A stretch of DNA of 10,515 nucleotides. Origin: JAAYUD01 sp036846645. GTDB lineage: Bacteria > Bacteroidota > Bacteroidia > Bacteroidales > Bacteroidaceae. The stretch is from NCBI GenBank assembly GCA_036846645.1, contig DAIUBN010000108.1, forward strand, positions 1-10,515, written 5' to 3'. The translations under genes and the position numbers were made by a program. The notes under the pieces are model-generated. The model did not search any database and was not told where the DNA came from. It saw only the letters and a list, made by a program, of their open reading frames with translations. This document shows positions 1 to 8,200 of this stretch, piece after piece. Position 1 is the stretch's first letter. Each line of letters starts with the position of its first letter.

Positions 1-666
1 ACTAACCGATACATGTGGGGATGGTGTCCAACGAGATCTGGTAATGACAACACAGCAGTCGGCGCATATCCTAACGAACCCGAATGGGCTGGCAATCTTA
101 TAGCCCACAAATTGATTCAGCATTCCGACGGAACTCTTACACTTGGTGAGATAGATGCTGTTAAAAGCAAATACACAAATAGTAGCGATTGTAAATTAAT
201 GGATAAAAGTGGCAGCATAAGCGAATCTAATGGCTCTTATACTATGACAGGAGATTCTTATTTGTTATTTAATCGTCTAGGGCATCACAATGCTATATCA
301 TTCACATTAAAAACAACAGGTAATACTGATAAGTTTGGTATATCATTAGTACGTGGCTCTGATTCGAATAAATACTATACTATGGTTATTAACCCGGAGA
401 GCGAAAATAATAGAAAAGTAAACTTCGAAGAAGAAGGCTCTGCTGGGAAGGGATTCATTTCTGGTATCGACGGCTATGTATTTAGTAGACCTGCTGACAA
501 TACTTATAAAATAAGGATCTACACTGACAACAGTGTGTGTGTAATGTACATCAACGATATTTGCAGTTATACCAATAGAATATATGGTATAGAAAAGAAT
601 TGTTGGAGTATAAATAGTTATGGTGGAACTATAAATGTATCTGACTTGAAAGTAACTAATTACTAA
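1..666 (+). CDS. C-terminal part of a GH32-like glycoside hydrolase (5' end outside window)
   Basis: The reading frame is open from base 1, so this is the last 221 residues of a longer secreted enzyme. The first ~63 residues (YMWGWCPTR, NEPEWAGNL, then HSDGTLTLGEI) look like the last blade of a five-bladed propeller of the GH32/GH43/GH68 superfamily. Residues ~70-221 look like the beta-sandwich that follows the propeller in GH32 enzymes: the end pattern of a short 'YIND' strand, 'TNRIYG', a glycine-rich turn and a final 'VSDLKVTNY' strand matches the usual GH32 C-terminus. Many Bacteroides proteins of this type carry a DUF4975-like C-terminus. GH32 enzymes hydrolyse fructosides such as sucrose, levan or inulin, normally outside the cytoplasm in this phylum. 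The catalytic residues lie upstream of the window, so substrate and activity cannot be judged. A GH43-type enzyme is the main alternative. A terminator follows, so this is the last gene of its operon. Confidence 0.6.
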   Translation, partial: TNRYMWGWCPTRSGNDNTAVGAYPNEPEWAGNLIAHKLIQHSDGTLTLGEIDAVKSKYTNSSDCKLMDKSGSISESNGSYTMTGDSYLLFNRLGHHNAISFTLKTTGNTDKFGISLVRGSDSNKYYTMVINPESENNRKVNFEEEGSAGKGFISGIDGYVFSRPADNTYKIRIYTDNSVCVMYINDICSYTNRIYGIEKNCWSINSYGGTINVSDLKVTNY

Positions 667-697
667 ACAATTCATTGATAGATTATAATAGAAAATA

Positions 698-722
698 ACC
701 TTTGTAGAAAGTTAACAAAGGT
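698..722 (+). repeat. Inverted repeat ACCTTTGT-N9-ACAAAGGT downstream of the hydrolase gene
   Basis: Perfect 8-bp arms (698-705 and 715-722) flank a 9-nt loop. It sits 32 nt after the hydrolase stop codon and is not followed by a T run, so it is not a complete intrinsic terminator by itself. It may protect the 3' end of the mRNA or assist the stronger hairpin 18 nt further on. Confidence 0.4.
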
Positions 723-739
723 CTTATATAATTACTTCT

Positions 740-774
740 GTTTTCCTTGCTCGTGAGAGTAGGGAAACTTTTTT
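740..774 (+). terminator. Intrinsic terminator after the hydrolase gene
   Basis: The left arm GTTTTCCTTGCTC and right arm GAGTAGGGAAAC pair into about 12 bp with one bulged T and two G-T wobbles. They close on a GTGA (GNRA-type) tetraloop and are followed directly by six T. It ends the upstream operon and insulates it from the barrel gene at 920. Confidence 0.8.
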
Positions 775-868
775 ATTGTAAATGAGGGACTATAGTCTTT
801 CTTGGTTATTACAAATTTTTCTTCGTATTGCCACCAATTCCCAATACTTATAATAAGTTCTAGCTTTT

Positions 869-896
869 GCAACGAAACTTCTTTCTGATTCGTCTA
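869..896 (+). promoter_or_regulatory. Candidate ECF-sigma promoter of the barrel gene (GCAACG-N17-GTCTA)
   Basis: The -35-like GCAACG lies at 869-874 and the -10-like GTCTA at 892-896, with 17 nt between. ECF sigma promoters typically carry an AAC core at -35 and a GTC-type -10 at this distance; E. coli sigma-E, for example, uses GGAACTT then GTCnnA. Transcription would start near 903, about 17 nt before the ATG at 920. The same two words at the same spacing precede the ECF sigma gene at 3310-3337. Just upstream, TAGCTTTTG (861-869) is one base longer than the TAnnTTTG -7 box, so a housekeeping promoter may overlap. Confidence 0.45.
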
Positions 897-919
897 ACTA
901 AAAACAATAAGAAAGAAAG

Positions 920-3253
920 ATGAGAAATTCAATTAGAACTTTACTTAGCGCATTTATTTTGCTCGTATTATTCAGTTCGTCGGCCATCGCCCAAGGGTAT
1001 TATATTAAAGGGAAAGTCGTTTCGGGCAAAGCTGTTGTCGATTTTGCCAATATCGTATTGCAGAAATCAGATTCTTCGTTTGTCAATGGATGCGTGGCAG
1101 ATAAGGCCGGCAATTTTAAAATTGATAATATTGATACCGGTAATTATGTTCTTCGTATTTCGAGTATCGGATATACTTCTCGAGTTCTTTCTTTATCGGT
1201 ATCGAACAAGAACACAGACTTGGGCAGCGTGCAACTCGATTCTAGCGCAATAGCTCTCAAAGAGGTTGTTGTTACCGCATCTCATATCATCAACACTCCC
1301 GATAAGAAGATTGTTTTGCCTAGTGCTTATCAAATCAAATCGTCTACCAATGCAATTGAGCTGCTTAGACAGATGCACCTCAGTCACTTGGAAGTTGATG
1401 TTGTCCGCAATACCATATCGTCGTCCATGCCGGGCGACGTGCAACTCCGCATCAACGGTGCCAAGGCTGATTTGCAGCAAGTAAGAGCTATACGTCCCGA
1501 AGATATTATTAAGGTAGAGTATCACGATAGCCCTTCGATGAGATATGGCGAGAATGTGGCAGCCGTTATCGACTATATAACGAAACGTCCTAATCGTGGT
1601 GGATATATAGGGCTCGACATGACCGATTCTCCTTTTATTGACTTCAGCGACAATGTGATTTCTGCCAAGTTCAACTACAACAAATCTGAGATTGGAATCA
1701 ATACCAATTATCATCGTCGCGATATGTATGGTTATTGGCGTAAGAATTCGCAGACATTCAACTTCGACAATGGTACTTCGTTTACCCGAAAAGAAGAGGG
1801 TACGCCCAGCAGACTTAGCGAAGATCAGATTCCTGTTTCATTATACTATAATTATCAAGAAGGCAAGAAATGGTTTTTTAATGCTTCGTTCTACAATTAC
1901 TATTATCTCAATAGAATGAACACAACGAGTAAACTCTATCCAGAAACAGATCCAAGCAATTATGTCGATATGAAAGATTTTGTGAAGAACAATAGTCTTC
2001 GTCCATCAGTCGATCTCTACTTCCAGCGCAACTTCGGCAAACGCCAGTATCTGATATTGAACGTGGTAGGCACTTATATCAAAACACACAACGAGAGAGA
2101 CTATAACGAAAGGAAGAACGATATTGATGCAACCAGTATCTACTCCGACGTGAAAGGTGATAAATACTCTGTTATCGCCGAGGCTATCTATGCCAAAGAC
2201 TTCGGGAAAGCCAACACTCTGAGCTTCGGTGCCAACTATTATCAAGCCTATACCAATAATAAATACCTAGGAACTGTGACAACCAACACCACCATGAGAG
2301 AGAACACCACAACCGGTTTTGTAGAGCTGAAAGGACGCCCGGGCAATCATTTTAATTATTCGCTCGGAGCACGTCTATCTTACTTCTGGACACAGCAAGG
2401 AGAGAACAGCTACCGCAAGACTGTGGTTTATCCGAGAGTAAAGTTGGGCTACAATTTCTCTGAAAAGCTCAATATGACTTACAGCGGTGGACTATCTTAT
2501 AGCAATCCAAGTTTGAGCAACCTCAGTGACGTATCGCAAATCATCGACTCACTACAGATTCGCCGTGGCAATCCCAATCTGAAAGTATCGCATAATTGGT
2601 CGCACTATTTCGACCTCGAATGGCAAAGCGGACTTTGGAATATTGATGCCTCATTATATTATATGTATCAAGGCAACCCTGTAATGGAAGAGACTCTGCG
2701 TGAAAACAATAAATTTATCCGCACTACACGCAACCAAATCAGTTGGCAGAAGGTGAATCCCGAAATCAATATAACTTTCGGACCGATAAAGAATATCCTC
2801 ACGCTCTCTTTCGAAGGAGGTATGAGATACTTCGACAGTAAAGGTCAGGATTATCGTCATTACTATACCAACTGGTACTGCAAAGGTTCGCTAAGTGCCA
2901 CTTACAAGAACTTTATTCTTGCCTTCGACATTCAGACACATCAAAACGACTTCTATGGTGAAACACTCGACTTTGGCGAGAACTATCATCTACTGTTCTT
3001 AAAGTACAAATACAAAGATATGAGTTTCGGTATTATGGCATTCAATCCTTTCGTAGGACGTAACAGCTACAACAGACCTACCGAAAATAGGAATCGCTTT
3101 GCTCCCTTTAACAATACTTGGTATCTACGAGAAAGCAGTCAGATGTTTTGTGTAACCTTCAGTTGGAACATCAACTTCGGCAGAAGATATCAATCATCAC
3201 GCAAACAGCTCAACAACTCTGATACCGATTCGGGAACAATGAGTAATATGTAA
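920..3253 (+). CDS. TonB-dependent-receptor-like outer membrane beta-barrel protein
   Basis: The 777-residue protein has a signal peptide (residues 1-24, cleavage likely after AIA). A carboxypeptidase-regulatory-like/CNA-B-type beta domain follows (about 27-107: 'GKVVSGKAVVDFANIVLQ', 'DKAGNFKIDNIDTGNYVLRISSIGY'). Next are a TonB-box-like ALKEVVVTAS (112-121), a short plug-like segment (about 130-224, ending AAVIDYITKRP) and then a barrel rich in alternating aromatic strands to ~756. The architecture fits the 'outer membrane beta-barrel family' (OMP_b-brl type), which is smaller than SusC (about 1000 residues). No SusD gene follows, so a classical glycan-import pair is unlikely, and the substrate is unknown. 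There is no N-terminal STN signalling domain as in FecA. After the last barrel-like strand (FSWNINFGRRY) comes a polar tail of about 20 residues, unusual because barrels normally end on the final strand. The ATG at 920 is preceded by an A-rich leader (AAGAAAGAAAG). Confidence 0.85.
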   Translation: MRNSIRTLLSAFILLVLFSSSAIAQGYYIKGKVVSGKAVVDFANIVLQKSDSSFVNGCVADKAGNFKIDNIDTGNYVLRISSIGYTSRVLSLSVSNKNTDLGSVQLDSSAIALKEVVVTASHIINTPDKKIVLPSAYQIKSSTNAIELLRQMHLSHLEVDVVRNTISSSMPGDVQLRINGAKADLQQVRAIRPEDIIKVEYHDSPSMRYGENVAAVIDYITKRPNRGGYIGLDMTDSPFIDFSDNVISAKFNYNKSEIGINTNYHRRDMYGYWRKNSQTFNFDNGTSFTRKEEGTPSRLSEDQIPVSLYYNYQEGKKWFFNASFYNYYYLNRMNTTSKLYPETDPSNYVDMKDFVKNNSLRPSVDLYFQRNFGKRQYLILNVVGTYIKTHNERDYNERKNDIDATSIYSDVKGDKYSVIAEAIYAKDFGKANTLSFGANYYQAYTNNKYLGTVTTNTTMRENTTTGFVELKGRPGNHFNYSLGARLSYFWTQQGENSYRKTVVYPRVKLGYNFSEKLNMTYSGGLSYSNPSLSNLSDVSQIIDSLQIRRGNPNLKVSHNWSHYFDLEWQSGLWNIDASLYYMYQGNPVMEETLRENNKFIRTTRNQISWQKVNPEINITFGPIKNILTLSFEGGMRYFDSKGQDYRHYYTNWYCKGSLSATYKNFILAFDIQTHQNDFYGETLDFGENYHLLFLKYKYKDMSFGIMAFNPFVGRNSYNRPTENRNRFAPFNNTWYLRESSQMFCVTFSWNINFGRRYQSSRKQLNNSDTDSGTMSNM

Positions 3254-3275
3254 TAAGATATTCATTATCAACAAA

Positions 3276-3307
3276 TTTAGAGGTAACAAAAATATTTTTT
3301 ATTTTTG
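3276..3307 (+). promoter_or_regulatory. Candidate housekeeping (sigma-ABfr type) promoter of the sigma-factor operon
   Basis: TATTTTTG at 3300-3307 matches the Bacteroides -7 consensus TAnnTTTG exactly. TTTA at 3276-3279, 20 nt upstream, matches the -33 TTTG in three of four bases. The predicted start of transcription, about 3314, lies 28 nt before the ATG at 3342. The region is AT-rich, so chance matches are possible. Confidence 0.45.
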
Positions 3308-3309
3308 AT

Positions 3310-3337
3310 GCAACGTTTTGCCACCCTTCTGTGTCTA
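3310..3337 (+). promoter_or_regulatory. Candidate autoregulatory ECF-sigma promoter (GCAACG-N17-GTCTA)
   Basis: GCAACG (3310-3315) and GTCTA (3333-3337) are separated by 17 nt, exactly as upstream of the barrel gene (869-896). If used, transcription would begin around 3343-3346. That is past the ATG at 3342 and just before the ATG at 3348, giving an essentially leaderless mRNA. It lies directly downstream of the candidate housekeeping promoter, giving a possible basal-plus-feedback arrangement. Confidence 0.4.
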
Positions 3338-3341
3338 CTTA

Positions 3342-3839
3342 ATGAAAATGGAACAAAAAGATTTCGAAATAGAAGTCAGCCGAATACGTCCACATCTACT
3401 GCAACAAGCGCTGCGATATTTAGGAAACAGCGATGATGCCGAGGACGTAACTCAAGAGACACTACTCAAACTTTGGTCGATGCGACAACAGTTGGAGCAG
3501 TATCACTCTACGGAAGCTTTGGCGATGACGATGACGAAACACTTGTGTTTCAACCGACTCAGGACAGCTGTCTATCCAATGTGCGATTGGAGCAAAGACG
3601 ACATCAGCGATGGAGAAACGCCCGAAGACTCTTACATAGAGAAAGAAGAAGAAAGACGAATACTCGAAGCGATGAAGACCTTACCCGACGTGCAACAAGC
3701 CACACTGAGAATGAAACATATCGATGGACTGGAAGTCAGCGAAATTGCAAGAATCACCGGTACTTCTGAAGTTGGAGTAAGAACCAATCTGTCGAGAGCC
3801 AGGAAAAAGATGTTGAACTATTTTGGTATAAATAAATAA
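3342..3839 (+). CDS. ECF-type RNA polymerase sigma-70 factor
   Basis: This 165-residue protein has the two-domain ECF layout. Region 2 spans about 14-76 (ALRYLGNSDDAEDVTQETLLKLW, the conserved DAEDxxQEtflklw motif). Region 4 spans about 106-160 (LPDVQQATLRMKHIDGL, then the helix-turn-helix EVSEIARITGTSEVGVRTNLSRARKKM). The two are joined by an acidic linker (EDSYIEKEEERR). It would direct RNA polymerase to a small set of envelope-related promoters. An in-frame TTG at 3318 would lengthen it by 8 residues but lies inside the promoter candidates, so an ATG was chosen; ATG 3342 (MKMEQ) and ATG 3348 (MEQ) are both possible. Its stop overlaps the next start by one base (TAATG), implying translational coupling to the membrane protein, the usual place for an anti-sigma factor. 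Confidence 0.93.
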   Translation: MKMEQKDFEIEVSRIRPHLLQQALRYLGNSDDAEDVTQETLLKLWSMRQQLEQYHSTEALAMTMTKHLCFNRLRTAVYPMCDWSKDDISDGETPEDSYIEKEEERRILEAMKTLPDVQQATLRMKHIDGLEVSEIARITGTSEVGVRTNLSRARKKMLNYFGINK

Positions 3840-4369
3840 TGATGATGAATAGCATTGATAAACATAATGCAGAAGAATGGATAAAACGCTTTCTTGATGG
3901 CGAGACATCCAACGACGAAGAGCAAGCACTGTATCGCTTCTTTGCCGAGAAAGATGTGCCACGCCGACTGAAGAGATACAAACCGATGTTTGCCTGGTAT
4001 GCCGGCGGTATGCAAGGAGAATTGCCTCAACCAGTACATCAAAACCACATCAAGCAGATGATTATCCGATTCAGTGTGGCAGCATCTATTGTATTGGCAT
4101 TTGGCTTCGGCCTCGGCATCTATCAACATTATCAAGAACTGCAAGAAGAATACAACTGCTATGAAGGAAGTTACATTATCCGAAATGGAGAGAAGATAAC
4201 AGATATCAAAAAGATACTTCCCGAATTGCGCAAGACAACTCAGATGGCACGTGAACAAATAAAAGATAGTAAAGAAGAGTTAGAAAAGAGCCCCGAAGAC
4301 TATCTGAAAGAAATAAAAGAAAAACGTGCACAACAAGAGAATAGCGGCAAGAATCTGCCTGTGATTTAA
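3839..4369 (+). CDS. Single-pass membrane protein, putative anti-sigma factor
   Basis: This 176-residue protein begins at ATGATGATG, with the first A shared with the sigma-factor stop codon. The cytoplasmic N-terminus (about 1-74) contains EEWIKRFLDGETSNDEEQALYRFF, which resembles the start of FecR-like and other Bacteroidetes anti-sigma proteins ('fLdGe.s.eEe..l..wf'). One membrane segment follows (about 75-95, IIRFSVAASIVLAFGFGLGIY). The periplasmic part carries YEGSYIIRNGEKITDIKK (108-125) and a charged, probably coiled-coil tail (about 130-165). No zinc-binding ZAS motif and no full FecR periplasmic domain is present. The anti-sigma role is inferred from position, coupling and topology, not from a confirmed domain. 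The tail could contact the secreted protein encoded next. Confidence 0.6.
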   Translation: MMMNSIDKHNAEEWIKRFLDGETSNDEEQALYRFFAEKDVPRRLKRYKPMFAWYAGGMQGELPQPVHQNHIKQMIIRFSVAASIVLAFGFGLGIYQHYQELQEEYNCYEGSYIIRNGEKITDIKKILPELRKTTQMAREQIKDSKEELEKSPEDYLKEIKEKRAQQENSGKNLPVI

Positions 4370-4402
4370 ATTAATGAACAATAAAAATTAAAAGATAAAA
4401 CA

Positions 4403-5122
4403 ATGAAAGCAATACATTACTTTATGATTTGTCTATCAGCATTGCTGATAAGCATATTGGGAAGCACTACTGCTGCTGCACAAAGTAGTATAGACCACCT
4501 GGTGAAAGAACTAGAAGACAAGGGGGTAGATGTAAATACCGTTATCCGCCGCAACAGCAAGACGAAGCAGATATATCTCATCGTAAAAGATGTCTCTTTC
4601 ATCAGTAAAGATGGCAACTATGCCCGCAGGCTACAGCAAGCCTTTGATAAAGAGGGAGAAGATGCTACCAATTACACTACGAACAAACATAAGGGAAACT
4701 TCGATTCTTGTATTATCTACAAGCAGAACAAAAAAAGTATGGTGTACAGTCTTTCAATCAACGGCAACAAGTCGCAACCCATCGTATCGGTGAGTATTGT
4801 TATCCGGGATAAATCTGTTCCTTCCGAGAACGATGATTCATGGGTACCTGGACTTGACAATCTCGGATCACTTAATAGTCTTATTTGGAGCGGAAAAGGC
4901 TTTGAGGCCTTCAACGACATGAATTTCTCTAACCTGGATGAGTTGAAAAATTACGATTGGTCAAAGTTCAGCAAGCAAATGAAACAAGCAGAGAAACAGA
5001 TAGAAGATGCAAAAGGACAGATAGAAGATGCGACGAAACAATTGAAGGATATTAAGCTTCACCCTGAAAATTATCAAGAAGACACAAGAAATGGAGTGAA
5101 GATTATAAAACGCAAGAAATAA
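4403..5122 (+). CDS. Secreted protein with coiled-coil C-terminus, function unknown (DUF5024-like)
   Basis: This 239-residue protein has a signal peptide (residues 1-26, cleavage likely after TTAAA, before QSS), so it is periplasmic or exported; no lipobox is visible. The N-terminal domain (about 28-135) alternates short strands ('TKQIYLIVKDVSF', 'SMVYSLSING', 'IVSVSIVIRD') with a helix (YARRLQQAFDKEGED). It resembles the small Bacteroides-specific domains found beside sigma factors, probably DUF5024, recalled rather than searched. A linker rich in N, S and D (about 137-185) leads to an amphipathic helix with a repeated QIEDAKG/QIEDATK pattern (about 190-217) and a basic end (GVKIIKRKK). It starts 33 nt after the putative anti-sigma gene with no terminator between, so it is likely cotranscribed. 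A role in sensing or modulating the anti-sigma factor is inference only. Confidence 0.7.
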   Translation: MKAIHYFMICLSALLISILGSTTAAAQSSIDHLVKELEDKGVDVNTVIRRNSKTKQIYLIVKDVSFISKDGNYARRLQQAFDKEGEDATNYTTNKHKGNFDSCIIYKQNKKSMVYSLSINGNKSQPIVSVSIVIRDKSVPSENDDSWVPGLDNLGSLNSLIWSGKGFEAFNDMNFSNLDELKNYDWSKFSKQMKQAEKQIEDAKGQIEDATKQLKDIKLHPENYQEDTRNGVKIIKRKK

Positions 5123-5159
5123 AAAGAAAACTCTCTTCTTATAAAAAAAATAATTTTTC

Positions 5160-5196
5160 CTCTACCTGAGTACCATACTTAGGTAGAGTTTTTTTT
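5160..5196 (+). terminator. Intrinsic terminator between convergent operons
   Basis: CTCTACCTGAGT (5160-5171) pairs with ACTTAGGTAGAG (5177-5188) over 12 bp with one G-T wobble, around the 5-nt loop ACCAT, followed by eight T. It ends the sigma-factor operon. On the minus strand the same hairpin lies after the HTCS stop codon, with a T8 run starting about 10 nt beyond the stem, so it may also serve the HTCS gene, less efficiently. Confidence 0.88.
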
Positions 5197-5205
5197 AAAA
5201 GCACT

Positions 5206-8200
5206 TCATTCCTTATCCATGAAATTGGAAGGAGACACTCCGAACTTATTCATAAAATGTTTGCGCAAAGTGCGCACATCATTAAAACCTACCAGCTCTG
5301 AAATTTCTTGTACGGTATGTTGCTTTTCCATTAATAACGCGGCGGCTTTAGTGACACGAATACTCCTTATTATTTCTATGACCGATAAATCTGTATGCTG
5401 CTTAAGTTTTCTGAAAAGTGTGGGCTGACTCATATTCATTTTCTCGGCAAGTATCTTCACATTGAAATTCACATCCGAAAGATTGGCTTCAACCAAATTA
5501 ATGACCTGTTGCATAAAGACATCCATCTCATATTCCGGAGATTCGGGTGTTGTGGACTTTAGCATCAAAGATTTGGTATAAATTTGTTTTAAGTGCTCAC
5601 GTAGTTGAATCAGACTCTCCGCTTTTGCTTTGAGCACTTCCGGATTGAACGGTTTCATCATATAGTCGTCCACTCCCGACTCCAAGCCCTTCAAAACATC
5701 CACATCTTCTGCCTTCGCTGTAAGCATCAAAATAGGTATATGTGACGTCTGAGACTGTTGCCGGAGAATTCGGGCGCATTGAAAGCCATTCATCACCGGC
5801 ATCATCACATCAGTAATAACCAATAGAGGCAGATTAGCGGTAGCCAGATCGATACCTTCTTTACCATTACCGGCCTCCAACAAATGATATCTCGATGAAA
5901 AGAGCGAACATATATATCGACGCATATCAATATTGTCTTCAACAACTAATATAGTCGATTTGTTGGTATCAGATTCGACAGTACTTGCTGCAAAAGAAAG
6001 CTTAGAGATATCCACATCTGGAATTGCTTCATTATTAATATCATAAGCCACAATTTCATACGAATCATTGACGAAATGTTCTTTACCCGTAGGGATATAA
6101 AGTTTGAACGTACTGCCTTTGCCTGGTTCGCTCTCCAATTTTATAAGTCCGTGATGAAGCTCCACCGTATTTTTTACGATATAAAGCCCTATACCCACTT
6201 TTGTAGAATAGTTGGGTCTATTTACTCCGGTAATAAATGAATCGAAGATGTGTTCTTGATCTTCTTTCGGCATGCCTACACCGGTATCAGAGACAGACAA
6301 GATGCAGAAACTTCCTTCGTCAATAGCTTTTTCTTCTACGGTGACCGACACAGAGCCTCCTTGAGGAGTATACTTGAATGCATTGGACAATAAATTCTTC
6401 ACAGCAGAAATAATTTTCTCCACATCAATCCACAGAGACAAGGAAGGAATAGTGATGTTGCTGGTCAATGTACAATGTTGAAAATCGGCAAGTTCACGGA
6501 ACGACTCTACCACATCTGTTATAATCTGTACGATATCAACTTCAGAGAGCTGAAGTTTTACCATCCCCGCCTCGATCTTTTGCACATAGAGCAATTGGTT
6601 GACCAATGATTGCAACGAAGTACCATTCTTATACATTCTTTCGAGTTGAGGATATACCGAATTATCTGCTTTCGTCTGATGCAAAAGTTCCATTAATGGA
6701 GAAAGAATCAACGTGAGTGGAGTACGAAGTTCGTGAGCTACACCCGTAAAGAAGTTCTCGCGTTCCTTTCTAATCTGCCGTTCACGTTCCCAATCCATAT
6801 TCAGCTTGAGTAGTTCGTTTTTCATCTGCATCTCATACATCAACCTTTTCTTCCTCTGATTGAAATATCTAATAAGATAGGCTACAATACCGATGATAAG
6901 CAATAAGATAAAGAGTCGGAACAAAAGAGTATGGGACCAGTGTGGTTCAATAACTATATTAAGCCTCGTCACATTGCCTGTAGATCCATCGGGATAGATA
7001 CAGCACACTTCAAAGACATAATCTCCTTCGGGCAGATTGGTATATGACACCTCACCCTTCTCGTTCAGTACCAACCAATTCTTTTGGTAAGGAGTAAGAC
7101 GATAATTATATTTCTGCAGATCTTCAGAATAACAAAGATTATTGAATAAGATAGAAAAGTCTCTGTTCTTATTAGATAGCTTTATCTTATTTAAAGTCGA
7201 TAAGTCTTGCTGCAAAATCGTTTGTCCGTTTACATCCTCTCCTATATTAATTAAACGATTTGCAACCTTCAGTCCGGTAAGTTGAACATCAAATTTTTTA
7301 TTCAGATAAAATTTCATTTCATCGGGATATACATAAGTCAGGTTTCTGTTGTTGCCAAAAAATAAAGTTCTATCCATGAACATTACAGAGCGGTTGTTTC
7401 CTGATATATAATAATTGTAGAAGATGTGTTGATGGCGACTAAAACGAGAGATAGACGAAGCATTGCCTATCCAAATATGGCCCTTATCATCATTGGCGAT
7501 ACAGCCAACGAAATTATTGCTTAGCCCATCTTTAGTCGTAAATAAAGAAATTACTTTATTTTCTTTCGGATTAACAATAGCCAATCCGCCGGCATAACCC
7601 ACATATATATTCTTATCTGAAGCAGCCAAAACAGAACGGACACTATAATCAGAAAGATGAGGGAGTTGATGCTCATATCCTTTTCTTATCATCATCTTGC
7701 CCGCAGCAGTCGTATCGAATCTGAAAAGGCCATTATCGGTACCTGCCCAAATACTTCTATCTGAAGTTTCAGTAATACAGCGTACAACAGAAAGATTGTT
7801 CTTCACCAGTCGCAAATTGTTATCTCTTTCATCAAAGAAATAAAGAGCATTAGCAGTACCTACCCAAAACCGATGACGACTATCCTGAAATAAAGACCAG
7901 ACAGCCGAACTGTTTAAAGAATTATCGGGTAGTCGAAGCTTGCGAACGGATAAACGGCCATTGAACTTGCTATAATATGTCAGCGTACCATCTTGTCCTC
8001 CAAACCATAAATCACCACCCGGGGCCTTTAAAGCACAGAGCACTGTTTTGCTCCCACCCCCCGAACTTGGGTGAACAGAAACAAATTCTAAAGACTTGCC
8101 TTTCTCGTAAGGAGTCTTACTCTTCATGATTCCATTATGAAATGTAGCCAGCCAAACATATCGTTTATCATCATTGACAATAGCACAGATTTCGTTATGT

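Noticed and set aside
346..675. Antisense open frame of 109 codons opposite the hydrolase end
   Set aside because: It has low-complexity I/Y/S/T composition and no motif. It mirrors the codon pattern of the recognisable sense gene.
874..894. Alternative ECF promoter GAAAC-N12-CGTC upstream of the barrel gene
   Set aside because: Its 12-nt spacing is too short for ECF promoters. The GCAACG-N17-GTCTA reading of the same stretch has correct spacing and an exact counterpart upstream of the sigma gene.
667..919. Small gene, tRNA or riboswitch in the 253-bp gap before the barrel gene
   Set aside because: No credible coding frame, cloverleaf or known riboswitch core was seen. The gap is accounted for by two hairpins and promoter-like elements.
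3318..3341. TTG-initiated extension of the sigma factor by 8 residues
   Set aside because: The extension (MPPFCVYL) does not look like the N-terminus of an ECF sigma factor, and it lies inside both candidate promoter elements. ATG 3342 or 3348 is a normal start.
3754..4258. Overlapping antisense frames opposite the sigma and anti-sigma genes
   Set aside because: Both are rich in Cys, Ser, His and Leu without recognisable domains, and they lie opposite clear sense genes with tight operon spacing. They are shadow frames.
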